Below are positions 1 to 8,723 of a stretch of 64,000 nucleotides of DNA, one piece after another (position 1 is the stretch's first letter; each line of letters begins with the position of its first letter). The notes under the pieces are model-generated. The model had not been told where the DNA came from, made no database searches, and saw only the letters and a program-made list of their open reading frames with translations. Source of the DNA: Clostridia bacterium (GTDB taxonomy: Bacteria; Bacillota; Clostridia; Christensenellales; Aristaeellaceae); the NCBI GenBank assembly GCA_017428385.1, contig JAFRQX010000010.1, positions 1 through 64,000 on the forward strand, written 5' to 3'. A program made the position numbers and the translations under genes.

Positions 1-2808
1 AAGAATGGTGATACTGTTGTTGATGAAGTCGACCTGACTGCTGCGGGCAATTGGACAGGAAAATTTAAGGAACTGGATCAGTATGATGCTGACGGCCAGG
101 AGATTGACTACAGCGGATATACGGTGGCAGAAAAAGATGTACCCGAAGGGTATAGCTGTGTGGTCAGCGGCGACGTTGACGAAGGCTTCGAGATCACAAA
201 CACGAAGACCGGCAAGGTTCAGTTCCCTGTGAAAAAACAGTGGAATGGTGGAACAAGCACTGAGTACATTGAGATAACTGCAACACTGATGAACGGTGAG
301 GAAGTCATTGATTCAATAAAGCTTAATGTTGATAACAATTGGACGGGTGTATTTAAAGAACTCGAAAAATATGATGCTCAGGGACAACCAATTGATTACA
401 GCAAATATAGTGTTGTTGAGAGCGGAATACCTGAAGAATTTGACAGTGTTGTTAGTGGAAACAATGATGATGGTTTCGTAATTACGAATACCCGTAAGGT
501 TGGCGACCTGGTCGTAAGCAAGAAGGTTGTAAGTGATGCTACTGCCGATAAGGATCAGGAGTTTGAATTCACCATTAAGCTGAGTGATACAACGATTGGC
601 GGAGATGCTGGTAAGACTTACGGCGATCTGACCTTCAAAAATGGTGTTGCTACCATCGAATTGAAGGGCGGCGAAAGTGCGAAGGCGGAAGGCTTGCCGA
701 CTGGTATTACCTATACTGTCGAAGAAACTCCGAATGATGACTTTGAAACAGAGTCGGAGGATGCTGATGGCACAATCACGGTGGATGGCTGCAAGGCAGA
801 ATTCACAAACACCAGAAAACTTGGTGACCTGACAGTCAGCAAAGAACTGGTCAGTAACGTGGAAGCTGATGCAGACTTGACTTTCGAGTTCACTGTTACG
901 CTTGATGATGAAACAATTGAAGGCGTATATGGTGATATGTCCTTTGTCGGCGGTGTAGCTAACATTGAACTGAAGAGCGGTGAAAGCGCAACTGCCGAAG
1001 GATTGCCGACAGATATTGGTTACGAAGTTACAGAGACTCTGAACAGTGCCTTTATCTCTGAAGCAGATGGTGAAAACGGAGAAATCGAAGAAGGCGAAAC
1101 CCTGGTTGAATTCACTAATACCCGCAAGACCGGTACATACGAAATCGAGATCACCAAGAAGATGGAAGGACCGGAAGCAAACCTGGCTCCGGATGAAGAT
1201 TATATCTTCAAACTGACGCCTGTGGATGGTGCTCCGATGCCTGAATCCGATGAGGTCATCGTAAGTCTGAAGAAGGGTGAGATCACAGGCTCCGGCAAGT
1301 TCGGTGAGATCACTTATGACGAGTGCGGCGAATACACCTATGAGATTACGGAAGTGCCGGGCGAAACGCTTGACATGAAGTATTCCAAGGAAAAGGTTGT
1401 TGTGACTGTTACGGTAACCGAAGGTGAAGATGCGCTGATCACCGAAGCAGAATATCAGGACGGCATTACCGCACTGACTAACTACTATGACTCCGCCAAG
1501 GTCTCCGTCGCGGTGAAGAAGATCTGGAAGGACGAGAACAACAGTGACGGACTGCGGCCGACCGGACTGACAATTGAGCTTCTGGCGGATGGTCAGCCGA
1601 CAGGTAAGTCTGTTAGCCTGAATGCTGAGAACAACTGGGTCGGACAGATCAATCAGCTGCCGAAGCGCAAGGACGGCAAGGAAATCGTATACACCTGGAA
1701 GGAACCGAATGTGGTTGGATACACCCTGACGGGTACATCTACCAGCGGATCGCTGACTACACTGACCAATACACATGAAGCCGAAAAGACCACGGTTGAA
1801 GTGAAGAAGGTCTGGGTGGACAGCGGCGAACATCCTGCGGATGTTGAAGTCCAGCTCTATGCGGATGGCAAGGTCCTGGGGGACGTTGTGAAACTGAACG
1901 CCGGAAACGGCTGGAAGTACAGCTGGAACAACCTGTACCGGAATGTGCGTGAAAACGGCGTGGTCCGTGAGATCAAGTACACGGTGGCTGAAACAAAGAT
2001 CCCGGACGGCTATGTGGCAAAGATCACGGGCAATGCTTCTACCGGATTCGTAATCACCAATACCAAGGATACGGGTAAGCTGGTGATTGAGAAGGAATTT
2101 GATATCCAGATTCCTGAAGAAGTACCGGAAGAGGAAGTAATGACCACCGACATCGAGGTCGTGAAGATCTGGGATGACAATAACAACGCGGACGGCAACC
2201 GGCCGAAGAGCATTACGGTTCACCTGTACGCGGGCGGTGAGAAAGTCAGGAGCGCAAAACTGACCGCGGCGAACGGATGGAAGCATACATTCGGTGAACT
2301 GCCCAAGTTTACGAACGGTCATCCGATCACTTACACCGTGAAAGAAGATCCGGTTCGCTGGTACGTGTCGGAAATCCATGGATTCACCATCCGGAACAAG
2401 TATCAGCCGGAACTGACCAGCGTATCTGTCAGGAAGGTCTGGGACGACGAAAACAACAAGCATATGTTCAGACCTACAAGCGTCCATATGACCCTGAACA
2501 ATGGCATGAGCGTAATCCTGAATGAAGAAAACGGATGGATGGCTTCGATTACAGGACTGCCCACCATGGTGAACGGACAGCCGGCCGAGTACACCTGGAC
2601 AGAGCAGGAAGTGATCGGCTATGAGCTGGAAAGCATGGAAACAGAGGGAACGGTGACAACATTCACCAATAAGCCCTGGAGCCGCCCGGACAAGCCGACA
2701 GAGGGTAAGACACCGCGTCTGCCGGGTGAGGAAATCATCATTGAAGAGTATGAGACGCCCCTGGGAGTGGATGTGATCATCAACCACGTGGGTGACTGCT
2801 TCGATTGA
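1..2808 (+). CDS. Cna_B-repeat surface/pilin-like protein (5' end outside window)
   Basis: The reading frame is open from base 1, so the gene starts upstream; 935 residues are visible. The protein is a chain of beta-sandwich repeats. Domains that look like Cna_B appear around residues 1-70, 74-170, 505-600, 600-690, 715-800 and 815-905, each with a start like VxVKKxWxD and an end like xxTNT. Two repeats around 171-375 begin GDLxVSK and resemble isopeptide-forming pilin modules, and 380-505 (ITKKMEGPEAN) resembles the FctA/Spy0128 pilin fold. Such domains build stiff, protease-resistant stalks on the cell surface. The C-terminus is unusual: there is no LPXTG-hydrophobic-charged sorting tail. 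It ends in a proline-rich linker, an acidic ETPLG motif and GDCFD. Anchoring is therefore unclear. Family assignment is firm; the biological role (adhesion) is inferred. Confidence 0.9.
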   Translation, partial: KNGDTVVDEVDLTAAGNWTGKFKELDQYDADGQEIDYSGYTVAEKDVPEGYSCVVSGDVDEGFEITNTKTGKVQFPVKKQWNGGTSTEYIEITATLMNGEEVIDSIKLNVDNNWTGVFKELEKYDAQGQPIDYSKYSVVESGIPEEFDSVVSGNNDDGFVITNTRKVGDLVVSKKVVSDATADKDQEFEFTIKLSDTTIGGDAGKTYGDLTFKNGVATIELKGGESAKAEGLPTGITYTVEETPNDDFETESEDADGTITVDGCKAEFTNTRKLGDLTVSKELVSNVEADADLTFEFTVTLDDETIEGVYGDMSFVGGVANIELKSGESATAEGLPTDIGYEVTETLNSAFISEADGENGEIEEGETLVEFTNTRKTGTYEIEITKKMEGPEANLAPDEDYIFKLTPVDGAPMPESDEVIVSLKKGEITGSGKFGEITYDECGEYTYEITEVPGETLDMKYSKEKVVVTVTVTEGEDALITEAEYQDGITALTNYYDSAKVSVAVKKIWKDENNSDGLRPTGLTIELLADGQPTGKSVSLNAENNWVGQINQLPKRKDGKEIVYTWKEPNVVGYTLTGTSTSGSLTTLTNTHEAEKTTVEVKKVWVDSGEHPADVEVQLYADGKVLGDVVKLNAGNGWKYSWNNLYRNVRENGVVREIKYTVAETKIPDGYVAKITGNASTGFVITNTKDTGKLVIEKEFDIQIPEEVPEEEVMTTDIEVVKIWDDNNNADGNRPKSITVHLYAGGEKVRSAKLTAANGWKHTFGELPKFTNGHPITYTVKEDPVRWYVSEIHGFTIRNKYQPELTSVSVRKVWDDENNKHMFRPTSVHMTLNNGMSVILNEENGWMASITGLPTMVNGQPAEYTWTEQEVIGYELESMETEGTVTTFTNKPWSRPDKPTEGKTPRLPGEEIIIEEYETPLGVDVIINHVGDCFD

Positions 2809-2833
2809 TGAGAAGATTCTGGTTTGAGACAGG

Positions 2834-2862
2834 GGACCGGCCGGAAACGGCCGGTCCTTTTT
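2834..2862 (+). terminator. Rho-independent terminator of the Cna_B gene
   Basis: A perfect 10-bp GC-rich stem (GGACCGGCCG with CGGCCGGTCC) closes a GAAA tetraloop and is followed by five T residues, 26 bases after the stop codon. Confidence 0.93.
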
Positions 2863-2932
2863 GACAATCCAGGGCATGTGTGGTAGGGTATGACTTATCC
2901 TGGGAAAACGTAATGAGAGAAGCGTGCAGGCT

Positions 2933-3868
2933 ATGACGATTCAACAGCTGAACTATGTGATCACCATCTCTGAAAAAGGATCGCTGAACAAGGCGGCTGA
3001 GGTGCTGTATGTGACACAGCCTTCCCTGACCAGCGCAGTCCGTGAACTGGAGAAAGAGCTGGGAATCACGCTGTTCAACCGCGGCGGAAAAGGCGTTACC
3101 CTGACCAATGACGGGGCGGAGTTTATCCAGTATGCCCGGCAGGTGGTAAACCAGTACGACAGACTGCTGGAAAAATATGGGAAAGGCGGCAACCTGAGAA
3201 AGAAGTTCGGCATTTCCTGCCAGCATTATTCCTTCGCGGTCAAAAGCTTTGTTGAAATGGTCAAGCATTTCGATACAGACGAATATGAATTCGCGATCCG
3301 GGAAAGCAAAACCCGGGATGTGATTGAGGACGTGACCACCGGCAAGAGCGAGGTGGGTATCCTTTACCTGAGTGACTTCAACCGGAAGGCAATCGGCAAG
3401 TTCCTGAAGAGCAGTCAGCTGGAGTTCCATCCGCTGATCAAGTGCGAACCCTATGTGTACCTGTGGAAGGGACATCCGCTGGCAAAACAGAAGTCGATCC
3501 GGCTGGAAGAACTGCGTGACTATCCCTGCCTGAGCTTTGAGCAGGGACCGAGCGGAGCTTTCTATTTTGCGGAAGAGATCCTGAGCACATACGACTATAT
3601 CCGGACCATCAAAGCCACAGATCGGGCAACGATGCTGAACCTGATGGTCGGCCTGAACGGATATACGCTGTGCAGCGGCATCATCTGCGAGGAACTGAAC
3701 GGATCGGACTATGTGGCAGTGGCCTTTGAAGACAAGGAAGAAGAGGTGGCTGCCGGCCGGATGGAAATCGGATACATTGTGAAGCAGAACATGATCCTGA
3801 GCCAGATGGCGGAAATGTATATTACTGAATTGAAGAAGTATTTACAATCAATTAAGACTGAAAACTAA
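2933..3868 (+). CDS. LysR-family transcriptional regulator
   Basis: A 311-residue protein with an N-terminal winged helix-turn-helix (MTIQQLNYVI, then KAAEVLYVTQPSLTSAV) and a periplasmic-binding-protein-like effector domain from about residue 90, the usual LysR layout and length. It should bind DNA as a tetramer and respond to a small metabolite. The frame can also start three codons earlier at a GTG (2924), but MTIQQLNYV matches the normal LysR start. No strong ribosome site is seen for either. It stands alone between two terminators, so its target cannot be read from the context; the effector is unknown. Confidence 0.88.
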   Translation: MTIQQLNYVITISEKGSLNKAAEVLYVTQPSLTSAVRELEKELGITLFNRGGKGVTLTNDGAEFIQYARQVVNQYDRLLEKYGKGGNLRKKFGISCQHYSFAVKSFVEMVKHFDTDEYEFAIRESKTRDVIEDVTTGKSEVGILYLSDFNRKAIGKFLKSSQLEFHPLIKCEPYVYLWKGHPLAKQKSIRLEELRDYPCLSFEQGPSGAFYFAEEILSTYDYIRTIKATDRATMLNLMVGLNGYTLCSGIICEELNGSDYVAVAFEDKEEEVAAGRMEIGYIVKQNMILSQMAEMYITELKKYLQSIKTEN

Positions 3869-3877
3869 AAACTGTAT

Positions 3878-3938
3878 AAAAACGAGGGATTTCCACCAGA
3901 CTGCAGCAAAGTAAAAAAGAGGAAATCCCTTGTTTTTA
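3878..3938 (+). terminator. Long-loop terminator after LysR gene
   Basis: Inverted repeat AAAAACGAGGGATTTCC (from 3878) against GGAAATCCCTTGTTTTT, with a loop of about 26 bases and a T-rich end. One G-T pair in the stem. Confidence 0.7.
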
Positions 3939-3991
3939 TGTAAGGGAAAAAAGGACAGAAAACAATTAAGAAAAACGAAACATTTCAAGGA

Positions 3992-4021
3992 TTGACAAGC
4001 AAAAAAAGTTGATACTATAAT
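3992..4021 (+). promoter_or_regulatory. Consensus sigma-A promoter for mgtE leader
   Basis: TTGACA (3992-3997), an 18-bp A-rich spacer and TATAAT (4016-4021). Transcription should begin near 4028, leaving about 287 nt of leader before the mgtE start codon. Confidence 0.88.
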
Positions 4022-4031
4022 AGCGTGAAAG

Positions 4032-4264
4032 GCCGGGCAGAGAGATCTGTTTCCGGCTGAAAAAATGAAAAAAACAAGGAGGGAATGTCATGGACGCTGG
4101 GAGTAGCAGCGGCATAGCGGTTGGGCGAAGACAGCGGGTTCCGGGCGGCGTGACGTTCCGGTTCCGCGTGTCATAAATTCAATCTGCCGCTATGTCTGAT
4201 ACCGGGATAACCTTTTGAACCGAACCAGGATGCCTATGGTTCGGAAAAAGGTGTGTGCCCGGTA
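4032..4264 (+). promoter_or_regulatory. Structured mgtE leader RNA, class not recognised
   Basis: Four helical elements can be paired by eye. H1 at 4032-4057 pairs GCCGG with CCGGC and has an inner CAGA/TCTG stem. H2 pairs 4111-4120 (GGCATAGCGG) with 4187-4196 (CCGCTATGTC), ten pairs with one G-U. Inside it a smaller stem joins 4130-4137 to 4164-4172. H3 is a near-continuous 65-nt hairpin, 4200-4264, built from TACCGGG/CCCGGTA, ACCTTTT/AAAAGGT and CCGAACC/GGTTCGG. No poly-U tract follows H3, so translation-level or RNA-stability control is as likely as termination. The layout does not contain the conserved core of the M-box (ykoK) magnesium riboswitch that I know. Regulation of Mg uptake is inferred only from the downstream gene. 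Confidence 0.6.
4090..4176 (+). CDS. 28-residue leader peptide upstream of mgtE
   Basis: ATG at 4090 sits 5-6 nt behind a full AAGGAGGG ribosome site, better than that of most genes here. The frame reads MDAGSSSGIAVGRRQRVP followed by GGVTFRFRVS and a TAA at 4174. The peptide is short, basic in its middle and end, with no signal peptide. The coding region contains the 5' strand of helix H2 and all of the inner stem, so a ribosome on it must disrupt those helices. This is the arrangement of a translation-coupled attenuator. Too short for ordinary gene calling; no homologue recognised. That it is translated is inferred from the ribosome site. Confidence 0.55.
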   Translation: MDAGSSSGIAVGRRQRVPGGVTFRFRVS

Positions 4265-4314
4265 TTATATGCTTCTGGCAACTGACCATTCTAACCAAAT
4301 GGGAGGGAGCAAGC

Positions 4315-5694
4315 ATGGCGGAACATTCTGTCACAGTTGAAAACACTTTACAGACTCTGCTTACAGACAAAAAATACTCCACAATCCGGGATATCCTCGT
4401 AACGATGAATCCCGCGGATATTGCTGCGGTTTTTGCCGGCGTTGAGTCGGACAAACTGCCGCTTTTGTTCCGGCTTCTGCCAAAGGAGCTGGCCGCGGAA
4501 AGCTTCGTTGAAATGGAGAGCGAGGAGCAGGAGTCTCTGATCAAGGGCATCAGCGATAAGGAACTGCGTCAGGTTATGGACGAACTGTACGTCGATGACG
4601 CGGTTGATATCGTTGAAGAGATGCCCGCAAACGTGGTACAGCGCATTCTGGCCCAGGCCGATCCGGAGATGCGCAAAGAGATCAACGAGATCCTGCAGTA
4701 TCCGGAAGACTCCGCCGGATCCGTGATGACGACGGAGTACGTGAAACTGACTCCGGACATGACGGTGGGCGACGCAATCCTGCGGATCCGCCGTACCGGC
4801 GTGGACAAGGAAACAATCTATACCTGTTATGTACTGCAGAACCGGCTGCTGGTTGGTACAGTGAGCGTCAAGAGCCTGCTGCTGGCCCCCAGCGACCTGC
4901 AGACGATTGACAGCATCATGGAAAGCAACCTCATCACCGTGACCACCCATACCGACCAGGAAGAAGTGGCCCGGATGATGAGCAAGTACAACCTGCTGGC
5001 GATCCCGGTTGTGGACGGAGACAACCGAATGGTCGGTATCGTCACGTTTGACGACGCCATGGACGTCGTTGAGGAAGAGACTACCGAGGACATGGAAATC
5101 ATGGCCGGTATGACGCCGAGCGACAAGACCTATTTGCGGTCTTCGCCGATCGACCTGTTCCTGCACCGGATTCCCTGGCTGTCCCTGCTGATGATTTCCG
5201 CCACCTTTACGGGAATGATTATCTCCAACTTTGAAAAGGCACTGACCTTCCTGCCCTGTCTGGCTGCCTTTATTCCGATGCTGATGGATACCGGCGGTAA
5301 CAGCGGCTCCCAGAGCTCTGTAACGGTCATCCGTGCCCTGTCCCTGGGCGAACTGGAATTCAGCGACCTGGGCAAGGTGATCTGGAAGGAAATCCGGACG
5401 GCACTGATCTGCGGCGCCTGCCTTAGCGTGCTGTGTTTTGCAAAAGTTATGCTGGTAGACCGGCTGATTATGAACAATGACGAAGTGAGCGTCATGGTTG
5501 CTGTGGTTGTGGGTCTGACGCTTGCGGTGACGGTGCTGTGCGCGAAACTGGTCGGCTGTACGCTGCCGATGCTGGCAAAGAAACTGGGCTTCGATCCGGC
5601 GGTGATGGCCAGTCCGTTTATTACCACGATCGTGGACGCCCTGAGCCTGCTGGTTTACTTCGGAATCGCGACGTCGTTCCTGAAAATAACCTGA
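4315..5694 (+). CDS. mgtE: Magnesium transporter MgtE
   Basis: A 459-residue MgtE: cytoplasmic N domain (residues 1-130), two CBS domains (about 130-255, containing the DSIMESNL and VDGDNRMVGIVTFDDA stretches) and a five-helix membrane domain from about 285 with the signature GGNSGSQSS. MgtE is a homodimeric Mg2+-gated channel in the cell membrane; the N and CBS domains close it when internal Mg2+ is high. The ATG at 4315 follows a GGGAGGG site; an in-frame ATG at 4255 lies inside the leader hairpin and has no such site. The long structured leader upstream points to transcript-level control. The flippase gene starts 4 nt after the stop. Confidence 0.96.
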   Translation: MAEHSVTVENTLQTLLTDKKYSTIRDILVTMNPADIAAVFAGVESDKLPLLFRLLPKELAAESFVEMESEEQESLIKGISDKELRQVMDELYVDDAVDIVEEMPANVVQRILAQADPEMRKEINEILQYPEDSAGSVMTTEYVKLTPDMTVGDAILRIRRTGVDKETIYTCYVLQNRLLVGTVSVKSLLLAPSDLQTIDSIMESNLITVTTHTDQEEVARMMSKYNLLAIPVVDGDNRMVGIVTFDDAMDVVEEETTEDMEIMAGMTPSDKTYLRSSPIDLFLHRIPWLSLLMISATFTGMIISNFEKALTFLPCLAAFIPMLMDTGGNSGSQSSVTVIRALSLGELEFSDLGKVIWKEIRTALICGACLSVLCFAKVMLVDRLIMNNDEVSVMVAVVVGLTLAVTVLCAKLVGCTLPMLAKKLGFDPAVMASPFITTIVDALSLLVYFGIATSFLKIT

Positions 5695-5698
5695 TATT

Positions 5699-7117
5699 AT
5701 GAGTACAAAGAAGAACGTAGCTTATAACGTGGCCTACAGGATCTTCTCGCTCCTGCTGCCTGTTATCACGGCGCCCTATCTTTCCCGCGTCGTCGGGAAA
5801 GCCGGCATCGGTATATATTCCGAGGCCTGGACGGTGAGCGAACTTTTCTGTCTGGTCGGCATGCTGGGACTGGCGGATTACGGAGTCCGGACGATTGCCC
5901 AGGCGAGGGACGACCGGGAAAAGCTGGACCGAACTTTCTCCGGCATCTGGCAGATGCAGCTGCTGGTAGCCGGTGTGACGCTTCTGTTCTGGTTTGGTTA
6001 TGTATTCCTGGTGGCGGGAAGAGAAAAATATATAGCTCTGCATCTGACCATGATGAGCGTCAGCTGCCTGTGCAGCTTTGACTGGTGCCTGATGGGCCTG
6101 GACCAGTTCAAACCCGTTGCCCTTCGGAACACGGTGGTCAAGCTTGTGGCGGCGGCAAGCGTGTTTATCTTTATCAAAAACATAGACGATCTCTGGATCT
6201 ACGGCTTTGCATGGAGCCTGGCAACGCTGCTGGGTAACCTGAGCTGCGCGCTGACCCTGAAAGGAAAGGTCAGCTACCGTCGTGTTTCCATGAAGGAAAC
6301 GCTGAAGCATCTGCGTCCTTGCGCGGTGCTGTTCATCTCTGTTGCCGCGGTAAGCATCTTCCGCAAAATGGACAAGGTGATGGTCTACAACATCGCCGGC
6401 GAAGACCAGAACGGACTATATGAGAACGCGGAAAAGATCATCTACTGCCTGAGCGGATTCATTTCTGCCATTGGAACGGTGATGATGGCCAAAGTTTCCC
6501 ATATGCAGGAAAAGGGCGAAACAGAGAAGATTGCCCGCAACATCGACCGGAGCATGGATCTGGTAGTCTGCATGGTGAGCGCGATGGCCTTTGGGGTTGC
6601 GGCTGTGGCAGACCGTTTCGCCCCGCTGTTCTTCGGGGAGGAATTCCGCTATTCCGGTGTACTGATGGCGCCCCTGGGCTTTACGCTGATCATGATCGGT
6701 TTTGCAAATGTAGTCCGGACACAGGTGGTGCTGCCCCAGAAACGGGATCATATCTTTGTGAAGAGCGTGTGCGGCGGCGCTGTGGTGAACCTGATTGTGA
6801 ACGGCTGCCTGATTCCTTCCATGGGAAGCATGGGCGCGGTGATCGGTACCCTGATGGCCGAACTGACCGTGCCGGTGGTACAGTTTATTATCCTGGGGAA
6901 AGAGCTGCCCTATAAGCGGTTTATCGGATACGTGGGAATATATGCTGTGATGGGCGGCATCATGCTGGTATGCGTCCGGCTGATCGGCCGCGCTTTCCCG
7001 GCTGAAAGCTGGCTGAACCTGGGAATTATGACGGTCACAGGCGTGATTGCGTACGGCGTGATGTGCCTGGTGTGGTGGAAAGCAAGCGGAAAAGGAATAC
7101 CGTTGAGAAGAGGGTAA
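5699..7117 (+). CDS. Polysaccharide/lipid-linked oligosaccharide flippase (MATE/Wzx type)
   Basis: A 472-residue integral membrane protein with about 12-14 hydrophobic helices. The start (KNVAYNVAYRIFSLLLPVIT, then PYLSRVVGKAGIGIYSEA) is typical of the Wzx/RfbX/MviN-like flippases of the MOP superfamily, which move undecaprenyl-linked sugar units across the membrane. It begins 4 nt after mgtE, so the two are probably co-transcribed although no functional link is evident. The LytR-CpsA-Psr genes that follow on the other strand also act on cell-envelope polymers. The substrate cannot be told from sequence. Confidence 0.86.
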   Translation: MSTKKNVAYNVAYRIFSLLLPVITAPYLSRVVGKAGIGIYSEAWTVSELFCLVGMLGLADYGVRTIAQARDDREKLDRTFSGIWQMQLLVAGVTLLFWFGYVFLVAGREKYIALHLTMMSVSCLCSFDWCLMGLDQFKPVALRNTVVKLVAAASVFIFIKNIDDLWIYGFAWSLATLLGNLSCALTLKGKVSYRRVSMKETLKHLRPCAVLFISVAAVSIFRKMDKVMVYNIAGEDQNGLYENAEKIIYCLSGFISAIGTVMMAKVSHMQEKGETEKIARNIDRSMDLVVCMVSAMAFGVAAVADRFAPLFFGEEFRYSGVLMAPLGFTLIMIGFANVVRTQVVLPQKRDHIFVKSVCGGAVVNLIVNGCLIPSMGSMGAVIGTLMAELTVPVVQFIILGKELPYKRFIGYVGIYAVMGGIMLVCVRLIGRAFPAESWLNLGIMTVTGVIAYGVMCLVWWKASGKGIPLRRG

Positions 7118-7150
7118 AACGAAAAGATTGCGGCCTTTGGCCTTGGACTG

Positions 7151-7269
7151 AATGACAGAGTGGACGCAATGGTGTTCCATATGTGTTGAAGGTTTAGATC
7201 CCCGGAGGAGATCTTTCGACGCGGCCTACGGTCTTGCTCAAGATGACAGGGTGGAGACATAGGTGTTCC
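7151..7269. repeat. Intergenic direct repeat (two degenerate 30-bp copies)
   Basis: Two related units, AATGACAGAGTGGACGCAAT continuing GGTGTTCC (7151-7178) and AGATGACAGGGTGGAGACAT continuing AGGTGTTCC (7241-7269), lie about 90 bp apart with a GATC-rich stretch between. The stretch has no convincing gene. It resembles the dispersed intergenic repeats that yield spurious CHLEQ-type peptides in many Firmicutes. Confidence 0.5.
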
Positions 7270-7296
7270 GATTGGATGGTTGAATTTGAGAAAAAC

Positions 7297-7327
7297 AAAG
7301 CGGATGATCAGATGCGATCATCCGCTT
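7297..7327 (-). terminator. Terminator after first LCP gene
   Basis: AAAGCGGATGATC pairs with GATCATCCGCTTT across a 5-nt loop, 17 bp past the minus-strand stop at 7344. It could act in both directions. Confidence 0.85.
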
Positions 7328-7343
7328 TATTGATTTACATGGA

Positions 7344-8579
7344 TTATTGGGCGGGATAGTATTTGCCGTAGATGAATTCGTGAAGGGATTCAACAGTAAA
7401 CTGTTTGTCCTTCATAATCGTGACGCTGGCTCCGTCTACGGTGTCATACTTCCAGTGACCGTCGATCGGAATCCGGAACTCGGAGATCAGCGACTCTGTG
7501 GAATCAAGGTTGTCCATGACACCGGAGGACATAACCTTGCCGGCCAGCTGCATGATTGTGCTTGGATTGACGTTGGTAATCGGGTAGGAGATAAAGTCTG
7601 AAATCAGGTCTATCACATTCAGCTTGTTTGCTTTGATCTTCTCCAGGGTTTGCTTCAGCAGGCAGTCCAGCAGGTGACGGGTACGGGCGGTGCGAACGAA
7701 GTCGCTGTCAATGCTCCGGAGACGGGCATACATCAGTGCCTGGATGCCGTCCAGATGCTGCACGCCGCTTGTCTTTTTCAGCTTGTCCCGTTTGCCGTTC
7801 TTATCGTCATAGGAATTAGCGATGGCCTTGCCGTGGGAAATCTTTTCACCTTTGGAGTTTTTGATGGTGCCTGTGGACAGGTATGTATTGATGGCGGTGG
7901 CTTCTGTTTTGGTCAGGTCGAGATCAACGCCGCCCAGGCCTTCAATGATCTGTGCGACACCGTAGAAGTTGATGGCAACATAATACTGGATGTTCAGTTC
8001 AAAATTGTGATTGACCGTACGGATGCAGGTTTCCGGCGTGTCAGTCCAGGATACAAATTCACCATTTTTATAGTTCGCATGACCATAGCTGTTGGCGATG
8101 ATGGTCTTGTTCTTCCGGCCGGGTACTTCCACATAGGTGTTGCGGGCAATGGAAGAGAGCTTGATGGAACCATCATTCATGTTTATGGAAAGAACGATCA
8201 GCACGTCAGAACGCTTGGAATACTTGCCCTGTTCCGTCAGCAGCTTTTCCTTTTTCGTTCCCCGGACATCCAGACCGATCAGCAGGATGTTGATGACGTC
8301 ATCCGGCAGGTTCTCATTGATCTCCAGCTCATTCGGATCAATGGACTCATCCAGCTCATACTGCGCGGCGAGTTTTTCAATATCCTCTTCGCTGATGGCG
8401 GAGAGGCTGTATGTTTCACCGGTTTCGTCATCCCGCAGGAGCAGGTTGCCCTCCTCGTCAAAGGAGTAATCCTCATCAAGGTCAATATCTTCCGTAAGCT
8501 CCGCATCCTCCTGCTCCGCATATACAAAAAGGGGAAGAAGCAGTGCAAGTGTAAGGATCAGAGCGAAAAGTCGTTTCAT
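7344..8579 (-). CDS. LytR-CpsA-Psr (LCP) family protein, paralogue 1
   Basis: A 411-residue exported protein. Residues 1-21 form a signal peptide (LFALILTLALLLPLFVYA), then an acidic linker (22-95) leads to the LCP domain (about 96-330). LCP enzymes transfer teichoic acid or capsule precursors from a lipid carrier to peptidoglycan. Conserved pieces seen are NILLIGLD, KRSDVLIVLS, SIARNTYVEV (the usual arginine-aspartate pair is arginine-asparagine here) and YARLRSIDSDFVRTARTR. Most LCP proteins keep a membrane anchor; this one seems to have a cleavable signal, so it may be released. It follows paralogue 2 on the same strand by about 145 bp, with a terminator between. The start is set by GGAGG nine bases upstream. 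Confidence 0.88.
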   Translation of the reverse strand: MKRLFALILTLALLLPLFVYAEQEDAELTEDIDLDEDYSFDEEGNLLLRDDETGETYSLSAISEEDIEKLAAQYELDESIDPNELEINENLPDDVINILLIGLDVRGTKKEKLLTEQGKYSKRSDVLIVLSINMNDGSIKLSSIARNTYVEVPGRKNKTIIANSYGHANYKNGEFVSWTDTPETCIRTVNHNFELNIQYYVAINFYGVAQIIEGLGGVDLDLTKTEATAINTYLSTGTIKNSKGEKISHGKAIANSYDDKNGKRDKLKKTSGVQHLDGIQALMYARLRSIDSDFVRTARTRHLLDCLLKQTLEKIKANKLNVIDLISDFISYPITNVNPSTIMQLAGKVMSSGVMDNLDSTESLISEFRIPIDGHWKYDTVDGASVTIMKDKQFTVESLHEFIYGKYYPAQ

Positions 8580-8677
8580 ACAAACCTCCGTTGAACATGA
8601 TTCATAATCATATCATATAACGGCACAGACCGGTGAAACATTGCAGAAAAACTTTTCCGGTCAATCTACATATATAT

Positions 8678-8707
8678 CAAACGGGCAGCCCGAAAGCTGC
8701 CCGTTTG
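8678..8707 (-). terminator. Terminator after second LCP gene
   Basis: CAAACGGGCAGC pairs with GCTGCCCGTTTG around a 6-nt loop just beyond the minus-strand stop at 8724. The following tract is only moderately T-rich. Confidence 0.7.
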
Positions 8708-8723
8708 GTGCCTATATGAATGA

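Noticed and set aside
313..2877. An 854-codon open frame antisense to the Cna_B gene
   Set aside because: No ribosome site, no recognisable domain, and residues mirror the codon bias of the plus-strand repeats; it is a shadow frame.
4155..4172. T-box antiterminator (GGTTCCGCG)
   Set aside because: The T-box sequence TGGNACCGCG is not matched and no specifier loop or antiterminator was seen; the gene is not amino-acid related.
4032..4264. M-box magnesium riboswitch
   Set aside because: The conserved ykoK core sequences were not found and the helix order differs; left as an unidentified leader.
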